The notes: generated by a model not told the origin, from the sequence alone. Counted from the first letter of the stretch, positions 47,077-58,850 are shown. The stretch: 64,000 nt of DNA from Agapanthus africanus (GCA_030015575.1 CM057347.1:508837176-508901175); one strand, 5' to 3'. Made by a program: numbers and translations.

Positions 47077-49209
47077 TGTTGGAGATAGTGCCCTCAGAGT
47101 CAATTATTGGATCACAGGCACATGATTGCAATGATTGAGGGAGGACCTATGCCGATAGGACAGTCTTACTCAAGATGATAGTATGCTATCTGGTTTATCT
47201 TTATCATCGTGTACTGCTTTAGGTGACCTTACAGGTCACTATTGCTCGTTGATAGAGCCCCTAGGATTCTTGCTTGACTGCCAGCAGTATGAGGGCGATC
47301 ATATACGTGGGAGCTAGGGTCTATAAGCACATCCTTAAAAGGTCCCTAGTCGTGGGAGTTTCGAAACAGGGCATCGATACTCCAGAGTAGACTAGTGTAT
47401 ACAGTCGAGACCCCGACGAGGGGTGGTGGCCGGTCTCACAAGCCACTGGTGTCAGTTGGTTCACCTAAGATGTATACAGGTGCTCATTGGGTTATGAGTA
47501 CACCAGACAGGACTCGCCGGGAACATGCTAGTTGGTCTTATACCTGACGTCAGATAGCAGTTCCCTGGTGGCATGTGTACAGGTTAGTTCATTGACCTGA
47601 GATCGTCATTTGTCTCGTGTGAGTTCCCACTGTGCTTTGGTTACTACCCTACCACGCTCTAAGGAGACGTGCAAACAGGTTTTAGTTGGGTACAGTCCCG
47701 AGCCACATGGAGGCAGTGAGCGGATCTGCAGGGGTTTGTCTTTCCCGGTATTGGGGGTGAGGTCACGCTGTGTCTAGGAGAGCCATTACACAAAGTCCTT
47801 GGCCAAGGCAGGAGATTTACTGGTAGGTATTCCAGTAGTATCTCAAGGTGTTCTGGGCTACACTCCGACACGACTTGTACCGCTTTTGGGGGTCTGATTT
47901 TTACCAACCCCCTAGGCCCGCCATGCGATACTCATAGATGAACGGACCGGACTGTACGGATATTGTCATTGACAGGCTCAGTAGGGTGTCAGGATGAGTT
48001 CGCTCATCGACGTCCCTTTTGGTCAATACCTGGTAGCCCGTTATGTATAGGCTAATACCTCTGACGTGCTAGTGGTTAAATCCGCAACCAAGGTATTGAC
48101 GAGTCTTTAGAGTCCCCCACAGACCGTTTTCTCAAGTTTCGGGCGAAACACTGTAGAGGCCGTATGGAGATATGGCAGGGTTCGATCAGATACGAGCGGT
48201 ATTGCACGGATCATGATCGGACGGAAAATACTAGCGGGCTTTGGTTTAAGCCGGATCCTAGAATTGTACAGTGTAGATTTTGTCTCATTGCATTTGTATT
48301 CGGTCGGAATACAAATGCGGGTATATATATACAGTAGCGGGGTTTTCCTGTAATTCATTACGGGATCAGTTTTCTGAAGTTGCCAGTTTGCTTTCCGTTT
48401 CGGCCATTTTCCTTTGTATCTTTCCTTGGCTGAAAATTGGTGGAGGAGGGCTTATTTGCATTTGTGCAAATTAGCATTGTGGAGGGTGGTCTTTACATAT
48501 TGTGGTTTCATGATGGTGCAACATCCATTGACCTCACTTGACTTTCCTTTTTCATGATGGCTTGGCTTTTGGAAGTTATGATGGTTGATTTGGAGTGAGG
48601 GTTTTGTTGTGATCATGATATTTCATCATCATCTTTTTTTCTCTCTCTCATGCATGATAGCTTCCCCCTTGTCTTTTCTCTCTCTCCTTTTGCATCAATA
48701 AGGCCGGCCACATTATTGTGGAGGGTGGGGGGGTTTTCATTTTGGAATGGGAAAAATGTTCATCACATTTTTCCTTTGCTTGCTACAAAATCATTCATCT
48801 CCATATAGTTCTTTTCCTCCACCAAATGGCAACTTCTTTAAACCCCAATGAGACATAGCCTACTACACTTCATCTACAGCACTTCTTGGGCACGTCGGCT
48901 CGCCAACTTCGTACCCGAGTTGCCTCGGTCCAGAGGTAGGAGCCCGTAAAAGAACCCGGCGATGTGGTGCCCTTCCGACGAGGAGATGAAGACCGGAGAT
49001 TCCGCGGGAGATCGGGACGACGACGAGAAGATCGAAGGACACGGATCGCTCGGTATATCTCTCTACCCCTTCTCTTGTTAGCTAGGATTAGATTAATGGC
49101 CCGATCCGGGATTTTTGTGCGCGGTGGTGCCGGTTCAAAAGTTAAAGTTAAGTATCGTTTTCGCATTTTGGACTCGTTCAGACGGCCGGGGTGCTGCCGT
49201 GCACTTACA
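47077..49209 (+). mobile_element. Solo LTR (family T, copy 2)
   Basis: Begins TGTTGGAGATAGTGCCCTC and ends GTGCACTTACA, 2,133 bases, flanked by perfect CTTTC (47072-47076, 49210-49214). Homologous throughout to 8445-10484, for example in GAGTAGACTAGTGTATAC and the ends with GGACACGGATCG and GGCCGGGGTGCTGCCGT. No coding region. Confidence 0.92.
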
Positions 49210-49234
49210 CTTTCAAGTCTCTTTGTCTTTTTTA

Positions 49235-51437
49235 AGAATTAAATTCTCTGAAGGGTTAAACCCTAATTATGTTTTAGAGGAATTAAATTCCCATATATGT
49301 GAAAGAATTAAATTCTTATGTAGGGTAAAACCCTAATTTCATTTTAAGAGGAATTAAATTCCCGTGAGTTTTAGAGAATTAAATTCTCAAGTAGGGTTAA
49401 ACCCTAGTTTTGTCTGTCTTGAAGGAATTAAATTCCTATAAATTTAGGAGAATTGAATTCTCATGCAGGGTTGAACCCTAATTTTATTTGGAGGAATTGA
49501 ATTCCTATAAATTTAGGAGAATTAAATTCTTATATAGGGTTAAACCCTAGTTTTTTCTTGAAGGAATTAAATTCCTGTAAATTTAGGAGAATTAAATTCT
49601 CATATAGGGTTAAACCCTATCTCTATCTTGAAGGAATTAAATTCTTGTAAATTGGGAGAATTAAATTCTCTAAACTCAATTCCCCCTCTAAGTTTTGGAT
49701 CTACATAGAAGAATCTCAACCCGATGAGAATTAAATTCTCAACCTATGGAGAGATTTTGCTTCTACAGATCTTCAACCAGAGAAAGAACTAAGTTCTTTT
49801 CAGAAGAGTTAAACTCTTAGATTGAAAATTAAATTCTCTTTTTGAAGTTTTGATCTTTTCCCCCTTTCTCATCTAGGTTTCTTTCTTGAGAATTAAATTC
49901 TCCTTTCTTTTCTCTCTGCTATTTGCTTTTAGAAACTTCAAGATCCCAAAATTCTCTTTCTTCTCCTCTTGGCTCCTATTTATAGGAGAAGGAAAAGAAT
50001 CAATTTGTTTAGCAAATCTTTCATTGAAAGATTTTGTTTGTTTTTGTAACTAACATGATCCTTTAGATCACTCAGTGAATTTTATTCACCATTGGATTTT
50101 CAATCCAAAAGATATTCTGTTTGTTATTTTTGGTGAAATTTAGGGAAATCTTTCCTTGTTTAAAATCTTTCCATAAATTGGTGATTTTTAATCACCCTTG
50201 GATTTTTAATCCAGCGGTCCCTCATAATTCTTTCTTTTGTTTGGAAAGATTTGGAGAAATACTTTCCCAGTTAGGGTCTTGGATTTCCCTTAATTAGAAT
50301 TTAATTCTATCAAGTTATAAGGGCTTTCAAAGCCTATCACGTGTTGGCACGTGACCCCTTCTCATTCAGAATTTAATTCTGTACTTTAATTGGGATGAAG
50401 GATCATCACGTGTCAACACGTGACCCCTCTTTGGGGTCTTTCCTCGGCCACTTGTTTTACTTCTGATTGCTTAGGATTTTTAATTCTGTAAATGGATCAC
50501 GTATCAACACGTGACCTTTGGTCACGTGTGAACACGTGATACCTTATTGGGGTAATTCCTGATTTTTAATCAGGGAACAAATCTCTGGTCACGTGTGAGC
50601 ATGTGACCCCCCTTTGGGGTCTTTCCTCAGCCACTTGTTTTACTTCTGATTGCTTAGGATTTTTTAATTCTGTAAATGGATCACGTATCAACACGTGACC
50701 TTTGGTCACGTGTGAACATGTGATACCTTATTGGGGTAATTCCTGATTTTTAATCAGGGAACAAATGCCCCCATAGCGTTGCTCTCACGTGTCTGCACGT
50801 GAGTGCAACGCTGTCACCTTTGTGACCGTTGGATCTATCTAGGGAATAGGGGAGATGAAACGTTTTCCATCACATCCTATAAATGCAGGGGTCCCTTCAG
50901 AAGCGTATCCACTCTTTCATCTTCTTCCTTGCTAATTTTTCCCTTTTGAGAATTTAATTCTCCTTTCCAGAGCTTAGTTCATTGCTTTGAAAATCTTCAG
51001 AGTTTAACTCTGTTCAAGAAAGACCCTTTCTTCAGGTAATGATTTTTGAACGGTTGAAGAACATTGCAGAAATCTTCATTGGATTTTAAATCCACATCAA
51101 GGGTTTTTCCCTTTAACAAGAACCCATTTTTTTAAGTTCTTTAAAAAAAAAAAAAGAAAACCACTCATTCTTTTAATCAACAGATCCTTTAGGGTTTCTC
51201 TGATCTTCAGGGGTTAATGGTGATGCTTGTCTCTTATGTGGAATTTAATTCCACCTTAAAGAGCTTTGGCTCTGACAAGAAATTTCTGGGAATTTAATTC
51301 TCCTTTTCAAAAAGGAATTTAATTCCTGTGAAGAACTTAGTTCTTTTCAGAGAACTTCTTGGGGTTTTCTTGCCCTGAGTTATTTCTTTGCAACCAAGAA
51401 GAAGTTTGCAGTGGTGTTTTCTGGGAATTTAATTCCC
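49235..51437. repeat. Dense array of short palindromes with changing arms
   Basis: Dozens of 11-18-base palindromes with a 1-5-base centre. Examples: AGAATTAAATTCT (49235-49247), AGGGTTAAACCCT (49252-49264), GGAATTAAATTCC (49279-49291), GAGAATTAAATTCTC (49726-49740), AAAGAACTAAGTTCTTT (49783-49799), AAGAGTTAAACTCTT (49804-49818), GTGAATTTTATTCAC (50075-50089), TTGGATTTTCAATCCAA (50092-50108), GGCTTTCAAAGCC (50323-50335), then many TCACGTG..CACGTGA pairs up to 50800, and GGGAATTTAATTCCC near 51423-51437. The region also has a higher-order tandem pattern of about 90-100 bases at 49240-49680 and a 210-base direct duplication at 50410-50770. Confidence 0.85.
50878..50884 (+). promoter_or_regulatory. 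TATA box upstream of the antisense PMD gene
   Basis: TATAAAT followed by GCAGGGGTCCCTTC and, about 35 bases on, a CT-rich stretch (CTCTTTCATCTTCTTCC) suitable for an initiator and leader. Position and strand fit the PMD frame starting at 51747. Confidence 0.55.
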
Positions 51438-51740
51438 TAACTTCTGTTTGATTTGTTGCAGAGTCCAAGATGGATTTCTTTTTGAGGAATGTGTAGGGCC
51501 ATTTTAAAATCCACTGTTCATTTATTGAGAATCTTCTTTTTGTCTCATTGTAATTGTTTTGCCTCATCAATAGCAAGCCGCCATCTTGATTTTGTGGGAC
51601 CCATGTGTTTTGTAACCAATGGTCCCATAAATGAGTTCCATGTTGCCTTCTTCCACTATCTTTTTATATATGCATTTACAAACATATACATATATACATA
51701 TGTTTGCTTTGCTTTAACAATTTTCCCTTATTTTATTTCA
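51036..51740 (+). other. Probable leader intron of the antisense PMD gene
   Basis: Donor TTCAG|GTAATG at 51035/51036 and acceptor TTTATTTCAG|GCACA at 51740/51741, six bases before the ATG. A pyrimidine-rich tract precedes the acceptor. Another acceptor (TTGTTGCAG, 51454-51462) is possible. Confidence 0.5.
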
Positions 51741-51746
51741 GGCACA

Positions 51747-54700
51747 ATGACTTCCGTTCCGTACTTTCCTTTCACTCGCTCGGAGGCCGCTTTTCCTCAG
51801 TCGCCATCTGACGAGGAAGTGATGGCGATGATCAGGGCTCATGACCCGAATCGCACCAATTTGCTTTTATGGGGGATCTGGTACGGTCACATCATCCGCG
51901 GTCGCCATAGCTTCCTTTGCGAGATACCGACGGAGCCTACCTATCCATTCCTGCCGATGGATCCTCCACAGACTGCCTTTGCTGTGGAGATGCTGCATTG
52001 GACCCCTATGGGATGGCTTGAGTTTTCAACAACCAGAATTCTAAACCATCCGGTGCCGGCTATAGATATTTTAGGGTGCCGCATTTGCCAGGGCGAAGCC
52101 CAGCCATGGGGGCAGATTTACAAGATAGAGCTTACCCCTCGACACCCCACGGGTTACCTTCTCAAGGCTCGTTACATCATGTCCGCTCATCGCGCGCGAC
52201 TGCAGAGGGTTGGACTTTATCAGGCAATATATGCATCCCTTTTCTACTACCAATCTCCCCATGTCTGGTGGGTTAAGGCCTTCTTGAATCAATGGAATCT
52301 TCCCATCAACACTTTCCTTCTAGGGGACCGCGAAGTTTCAATTTCCCTGGAATAATTTCGTGAGATCTCAGGGCTACCGGTCAGGGGGACACTTTATGAA
52401 GAATTACTGCCTCCCAATGAGTATGTTTTCGAAACCGAGCCTGCCGTGCTTGACGGCCTATCGACTGAGAACGCCGTCCGCCACAAGCGCCCCAGTTTGA
52501 TCAAGACCCTAAGCATTTTCGACAAACTGTTCACTGAGTCAAAGGAGCAGGCCGTCACTTTTAAAAGTTTCATCGCTTGCTTCCTTCGCGAAGGTGTCCT
52601 ATCGAAGACGGCTCCAAAGTTTGTAAACATTAACGACCCCTTTGGGTTTGGTTTAGACAGGCGGCCGACTAAAGAAGAGGACTTGCCGCAGTACTACATT
52701 CCCATCATGTCGGCAGTATCATTCGAGTCGATTGCAGCTCCTGGAATGGATGAGGAGACTTTCTTTGTAGGCTTTATCAGCGTTTGGCTTAGCTAGTTTG
52801 TCATTCCCATGCATCGCCGTTTCATGAGAGCCTCGGTTATCTACCCTGCTCATCGCATTGCTAAGGGAACACGACTAGCTGTGGGCATTCCAGCACTAGC
52901 GCATCTTTATCATGGGTTAGGCGCCGCGGATAATATTTCGACTCCAGGTGTGGATGTGGTAAATTTCTCTCTTCATTACTTCACATCTTGGATTGTGATG
53001 CACGTATTGGGGGCCTTTGCTGCGCACCAAAGACCCAAGTTTTACGACGCCTACACTTTTCCACGACTCATGCGGTTGGTCGGTGCTTCTGCTCCTAACC
53101 CGACTCAGTCTGGGGCCATTCGCGTATTTATCTCTCCCTATGCTAGTTCGGGCGGATTGGTATTCGTTGATCGGGTTTTATCTGCTCCTTCAGGTCCGAT
53201 TCAACAACTCTGTGATTTGTCGAAAGAGAAGGTACCCTCTCTGAGGCCCAGGGAAGCCACGCACCTGTACGCAATTAGACCAGGTTATCTGGTGTTTCGT
53301 CAGAACAGTGCGGCCCTTTTCATGCGGTACAACCCACACCGCTTTGCCCGGCAACTTGGGTATGATCAGGGCCTCCCCTTTGAGGCATTTAGGGTTGCGC
53401 CCGTCCCATCACCTAAAGCTGTTCGTGACGCTGCTCATCATTTTGTGAGGCTGAACACTGGTTCTCGCTTCATGATCCCTGAAGCTGATCATATTCCCCG
53501 ATGTGTGGGGTCCTTCACAGGCTGGTACCTTCATCAGGTCAGTCCAGTTATTGCTGAGGAGAAGAGGGTGCTTCTTGGATACAGCGCCCCATTCCGGTTC
53601 AAGCCACGGGAGTTCCGCCGTGACCGCGTGTACCGGTTCACTTTCCCCTGAGGGACACCAGTGTCATGCTTTCTCCGGGGACGGCAGAGGTGGATCTAAC
53701 TCCCACAGTTGGCATGCCGCCGCGCACTAGAGCTCAATCAAGGGGCAATAAAGCGCCAGTAGCAGTATTTTCCGACGTCAGCAATGGCCGTGTCGTCATC
53801 GGTAGCACCGCCAAGCGAGGACATCGAAGGCGAAGTGGGTCAATGCCGTACCAAAGCTCCACGGGGGAGGAAACGATCGTCTTCGGCGATCGGTTCTGGG
53901 TCCAAGAGGCGGAGGAAGACGGCCACCAATCTGTTCGATTCTTTAACAGAGTCTGAGCCTATTCTTCAGGATGAACCGCTAACTATTCAAGAATCGGATG
54001 GTGGCCTACTTTTCCCGAGCTCATCTGCCGAGGAAGCCGCACAATTGGCTGAGGCTATAAGACGTTCGCAAGATGAATCGAAGAACGTAAGGATTCCGAA
54101 GAAGCCCTACCCTGCCGTCATCTTTCACGAAGACCCTTCGTGGATACGGCGATGATTCATAGGCCCTTTGGAAGAATGGGATGAAAGGGCCCTTAAACAG
54201 GCCGTTTCGGCCGACGCTGAGGATGCGCTTTCACTGTGGACGGGCGTCCACGAGTTTACCCTCGAGCCCAGGCGAGCACGACTTCTTGAGAAGGAGCGCC
54301 GGCTTGAACAAGCCATATTGGAGGCTCCCTTGCTCATTGGTATGTTCATATGTCCCTTTTGTAATATTTTGTATTGCTTGCATACATATATATGTATCCT
54401 GATCTTCGTACAAAACATTGTAGGGACTTCGGCAGCGGCGGAGGCTCTGAGCCGCGATTTGATTGTAGTTCCTGCCGATATCCCCAGTGAAACACCAATC
54501 GGTGTGGAGGGGGTCGATGCGACTGTCGCTCTTGTGGCGGAATCTTCCTCGGTGGTTCCCGCTCCCCAAGCGCTAGCTCCCTCAGAGGCATCTTCGTCGG
54601 TTGCCATTTCAATGGATCTTTCTGGGGGCGGATCGGAGACTGGGGTACAGGTAGTCGAGGATACCATCCTTTCGTTGGAGCCTGTAGTGGAAGCCGTTGC

Positions 54701-55913
54701 TCCTCGTCCAGAAGTCGCTGTACCGGTCCGCGTCTCCGATGATGTGCCTGAGGTCACGGAGGAGGATGCTGAAGCTATCCCTCCAGCTCACAATGGGAGG
54801 AGCGTCGAAGGTAGCCTTCTATGTTTTAAATTAATAATCTTTCCATTATCTGAGCCCTTCTGTCTTTTCAGAATTGCACGGATTGGCGGCATCTATTGCT
54901 GATCTGTCTCCAAGGCGGTCTTTTCAGCGTCTATTGGAGATGGCTGCTCCGCAAGCGATATCTCCTCAGCGCATCGTCCTCTCGTCTGGGCAAGGTTAGT
55001 GTTGTTTACCCTCTTTTTATAGCATTATTACTATTTCATAAAATGACATTGATGTCTTTTACAGTTCTGGAGGCCGATGACGAGGTCGAGATTCTTGAGG
55101 GGCCTGGGGAGCCTTCAGATCCCTCTTGCATGACTGTGGGTAATTAAAGTCCCAACATTGTTCCATTTGTGTCTTACAAGTCTCGCTGACTGTTTATAAA
55201 TCTGAACAACTCTACCAGTTCTCACCACGCTGGAATCACGCATCGCCATGCCACCCGGCCCCTATGCTCTGCGTGCCTCGGAACGGATGGCCAAGTTAAG
55301 CCTCGACTCCCTGTCATCCCTAATTGAGGAACTTCACGCTGGCAGTCTAATCACGGCCGAAGCGTTTGCTGCTGAAGCTAACAGCTCTCTTCCCTTTCTT
55401 GCCACCTATCATAGTGAAACAGTGGTGCAACTCTGGGTTGAGTTTTGTCGGCAGGTGGAGGCTTGCTTGCATGTGCTTAAATGTACAAGCCTTTCTTCGG
55501 AGGTTGTGGCTGCAAAGGCGAGCTTACGGGGTCTAATTGAGCTGTGTGCGGTGAATATGATATCCTGTGAGAAGAGGCTAGGCCGCAAGTTTTCAGAGAG
55601 GGAGCTGGATTCTAAAGCGCTGAGGGAGCTTCAAGCCAACCTTACGGCTAAGGCCACTAAAGCATACGAACTTTGGCGAATGCTTCAAGAGGCCATCAAG
55701 GAGGTAGTAGCCATAGATAAGGCCGCCGTGTTCACTCGTGAAACGGTTGAGGCCCACAAGGTTACTGAAAAAGAGCTCGAAGGCCGGCTTGCCTCATATC
55801 AGGTCCAACAGGCTCAAGCGGAGGCTCGTCTCTTGACGATACTGAATCAGGAAGGCGAGGCTCAGCGGAAGAGGGACGAACTGACCAATCTACTCAATCG
55901 CCCGCCGACTTGA
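51747..55913 (+). pseudogene. Plant mobile domain (PMD, aminotransferase-like) protein, antisense gene of the Tat element
   Basis: Five coding blocks: 51747-54339, 54424-54810, 54872-54994, 55065-55139 and 55219-55913. All four introns are GT...AG and all interrupt the codon after its first base. The N-terminal 600 residues resemble the PMD (PF10536-like) fold: LYQAIYASLFYYQ, WWVKAFLNQWN, REVSISLE followed by FREISGLPVRGTLYEE. PMD proteins occur in plant retrotransposons and Mutator elements and in a few silencing-related host genes; no enzymatic activity is established. Later come a basic, nuclear-signal-like stretch (RGRKRSSSAIGSGSKRRRK), an acidic middle and a long C-terminal coiled coil (LEGRLASYQVQQAQAEARL). 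The first block has in-frame stops at 52353, 52794 and 53649, a frame change between 53650 and 53780 and a stop near 54153, so this copy is broken. Blocks 2-5 are fully open. Confidence 0.8.
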
Positions 55914-56014
55914 AGACTTGTATATATTTTTATTCTTCCTTTGTATACACTCCTGAAAAAAATATATTTTTTTGTTTTTTCACGAATTGTACTTTGTCTT
56001 CATTTTGATTCATA

Positions 56015-56020
56015 AATAAA
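56015..56020 (+). terminator. Polyadenylation signal of the antisense PMD gene
   Basis: AATAAA about 100 bases after the stop codon, within a T-rich 3' region. It matches the strand of the PMD frame and completes the unit. Confidence 0.55.
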
Positions 56021-56151
56021 AGACATATTTTTCTTCACGATTGTGTGTCCCTTTTATTAAATGTATTCTGTGGATAGTCTATCTCGATTTCTTTGTAGGA
56101 CAACGATGGCTTAGGATTCAGGGTTAAGATCTGCCTCCTAAGGCTTTTCAA

Positions 56152-56335
56152 CTTTATGAGCCGTGAGGGTCTCATAAAGAATTTTCTCCCTACCGGTCGA
56201 GAGGATCCCATAGGTGTAATTTCTCCTTAAGAATCATGAGGATTCCTAAGTGTGTTTTCTCTTGAAAGTCGTAAGGATCTCACAAGAGAATTGCTCCCTT
56301 ACAAGTCGTGAGGACCCGCAAGTGATGAGTGAGGT
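56152..56335. repeat. Array of hairpins with a constant GTGAG-type centre
   Basis: Successive units of about 36 bases: arms CTTTATGAG/CTCATAAAG, then units around CGAGAGG, ATGAGGA, GTAAGGA and GTGAGGA. Arm sequences differ but stay largely self-complementary, and each centre keeps TC-GTGAG-GA or a close variant. The same kind of array recurs at 58322-58850. Confidence 0.7.
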
Positions 56336-56380
56336 TACCATCATCCGCATTTCACAGAATCAGGAGTTGCTCTGGTTACG

Positions 56381-57650
56381 TGTTCTGCGAGGACCAGGCT
56401 CCGCTCTGGACGTTTTCCACAGGGTCATAGCCATGTTCTGCGAGGACCAGGCTCCGCTCTGGACGTTTCCCACAGGGTCAGGATTGATGTAAGCCGCGTT
56501 CCACGTAACCAGGAATTTTTGCTCTGGATGCTTCCTACGGGTTCACTGCCGCATTCTGCGAGGACCAGGCTCCACTCTAGATGTTTCCCATGGGGTCAGA
56601 ATTGACATAAGCCGCGTTCCACGTAACCAAAAATTTTGCTCTGGATGCTTCCCACGGGTTCACTGCCATGTTCTGCGAGGACCAGGCTCCGCTCTGGATG
56701 CTTCATATGGGGTCGTTGCCATGCTCTGCGAGGACCAGGATCCACTCTGGACGTTTTCCACGGGGTCAGGATTGACATAAGCTGCGTTCCACGTAACCAT
56801 GAATTTTGCTCTGGATGCTTCCTACGGGTTCACTGCCGTGTTCTGCGAGGACCAGGCTTCGCTCTGGATGCTTCACACGGGGTCGTTGCCGTGCTCTGCG
56901 AGGACCAGGATCCGCTCTGGACGTTTCCCACGGGGTCAGGATTAACATAAGCCGCGTTCCACGTAACCAGGAATTTTGCTTTGGATGCTTCCCACGGGTT
57001 CACTACCGTTTTCTGCGAGGACCAGGCTCCGCTGTGGATGCTTCACACGGGGTCGTTGCCGTGCTCTGTGAGGACCAGGATCCGCTCTGGACGTTTCCCA
57101 CGGGGTCAGGATTGACATAAGCCATGTTCTACGTAACCAGGAATTTTTCTCTGGATGCTTCCCATGGGTTCACTGCTGTGTTCTGCGAGGACCAGGCTCC
57201 GCTCTGGATGCTTCACACGGAGTCGTTGCCGTGCTCTGCGAGGACCAGGATCCGCTCTAGACGTTTCCCACGGGGTCAGGATTGACATAAGCCGCGTTCC
57301 ACGTAACCAAGAATTTTGCTCTGGATGCTTCCCAAGGGTTCACTGCCGTATTCTGCGAGGACCAGGCTCCACTGTGGATGCTTCACACGGGGTCGTTGCC
57401 GTGCTTTGCGAGGACCAGGATCTGCTCTGGATGTTTCCCATGGGGTCAGGATTGACATAAGCCGCGTTCCACGTAACCAGGAATTTTGCTCTGGATTCTT
57501 CCCATGAGTTCACTGCCGTGTTCTGTGAGGACCAGGCTCCGCTCTGGATGCTTCACACGGGGTCGTTTTCGTGCTCTGCGAGGACCAGGATCCGCTCTGG
57601 ACGTTTCCCACGGGGTCATGATTGACATAAGCCGCGTTCCACGTAACCAG
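56381..57650. repeat. Tandem repeat with an exact 170-base period
   Basis: The word GTTCTGCGAGGACCAGGCT or a variant starts at 56670, 56840, 57010, 57180, 57350 and 57520, with shorter partial units before (56381, 56434, 56550). Each 170-base unit has three sub-blocks sharing CTCTGGAYGYTTCCCA. Long frames cross it on both strands only because the unit lacks stops; it is not coding. Confidence 0.95.
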
Positions 57651-58321
57651 GAAGGGTTGACTTTATCCGCATTTCACGGAATCAGGGTTTGACTTTCGGT
57701 CATCTGTGCACCGCCGAGTCATGGAACTGGGAGTTGCCGCGGTTCCGCTTTGCTTGATGTTGCGTCTGTTGTAATGAGACGAATGTTGAGATGATCTCTA
57801 GGCTATCTGTGAACCGTTGAGATTTGGCATCTTCTTTTGATGAAGCCTGCGAAGGAAAGGTGTGATTCCCTCTTTGTTTGCGCCCCTGGATTGTATACAG
57901 GGATTGGTGTGATATCACCTCTAGGGCAAAAATTTCATCATTTTTTATACTTCATTCCGCGATGCTCTATCATTTCAGCTTTTATATCGCGAAGATCGCG
58001 ATTGCCCAATTATTTCGGCTATTTATTTTATTTTTAATCGCTACTTTTTATCTCGAGTTGCCCAATCATTTCGGCTATTTTGCATGCATACATTTTTACT
58101 TGCTGATCTTGTTTGCAAGTTTCCCCATCATTTCGGCTATTTCGTATGCATGTGCGGCTCGCTAGCTTCTTTGCTGCAACCTTGGAATTAGACACCGATT
58201 TCGGCATCAGCATAGCTACAACTGGGATATTGCCAGGAGAGAATCATCATTTGCCTCTGTCGATATCGAACAAAGGTGGCTTAGTAGACAGGGTTAGGAT
58301 TCTGTCGACTAAGGCTTTTGA
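57651..58321. other. Non-coding spacer of the Tat element
   Basis: Holds three copies of CATTTCGGCTATTT with variants (57960-58140) and GGATTGTATACAGGG (57887), a word also present in the LTR copies near 729 and 45588. No gene seen. Confidence 0.5.
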
Positions 58322-58850
58322 CTTTATGAGCCGTAAGGGTCTCATAAAGGTATTTCTCCCTACAAGTTGTGAAGATCTCGTAGATGTGTTTTCTCCCTAG
58401 GAATCATGAGGACTCCTAAGTATGTGGCTTCTCGTAAGTCGTAAGGATCTTACAAGAGTCTTTCCCCCTTATAATTCGAGAGGACTTACAAGGGCTGTTC
58501 ACTGCGTAGATATACCCCTAGTCACGGATGGGACTTTGTTAGGGAAATGTTTAATCGCGCCCATGGATTGTATACAAGGGTCAGCATTGAGCCGCTTGTA
58601 AGGCAGTATTGGAAGTTGTGGGGGCTGCTTAAGAACAGGTTCAGATCCCTATAGCTTAAGACTTTTGAATCTTATGAGCCGTGAGGGTCCCATAAGAGGG
58701 CTCTCCTTACGAGTCGTGAGGATCTCGCAAGTGTAATTTCTCCTTAGGAATCGTGGGGATCCCTAAGTGTGTTGCTCCCTTGTGAGTCGTAAGGATCTCA
58801 CGCAGGTGGATTCTCCTTACAAAGTCGAGAGGACCTTACAAGTGTCTTTT
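58322..58850. repeat. Second and third hairpin arrays with constant centre
   Basis: 58322-58500 and 58670-58850 repeat the design: arms CTTTATGAG/CTCATAAAG (58322-58349), then CTTATG/CATAAG (58670-58695), followed by units with arms such as CTTACGAG/CTCGCAAG, CTTAGGAA/TCCCTAAG and CTTGTGAG/CTCACGCAG. The centres are GTAAG, GTGAG, GTGGG or GAGAG. Confidence 0.7.

Larger units (their letters stand above)
45271..49234 (-). mobile_element. 3' LTR of the minus-strand Tat element (copy C), split by a solo LTR
   Basis: Starts TGTTCCCCTCCGAAAGACG on the plus strand, the same end as copies A (409) and B (30026), and is similar to copy A for about 1.2 kb. The insert at 47077-49209 is flanked by CTTTC duplications. 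The LTR continues to the right of the insert, but its outer limit towards the PMD gene could not be fixed; it may reach into 49235-51400. Confidence 0.65.

Noticed and set aside
49235-51437. CRISPR-like array because of regularly spaced palindromic repeats
   Set aside because: The repeats differ from each other, there are no unique spacers of constant size, no cas genes, and the context is a plant retrotransposon.
52809-53651. Independent 280-residue protein starting at 52809
   Set aside because: It is in the same frame as 51747-52796 and continues the PMD domain after a nonsense codon.
56636-57692. Series of similar ~100-residue frames on both strands
   Set aside because: They follow the 170-base tandem repeat; 170 is not a multiple of three, so the frame changes from unit to unit, and both strands are equally open.
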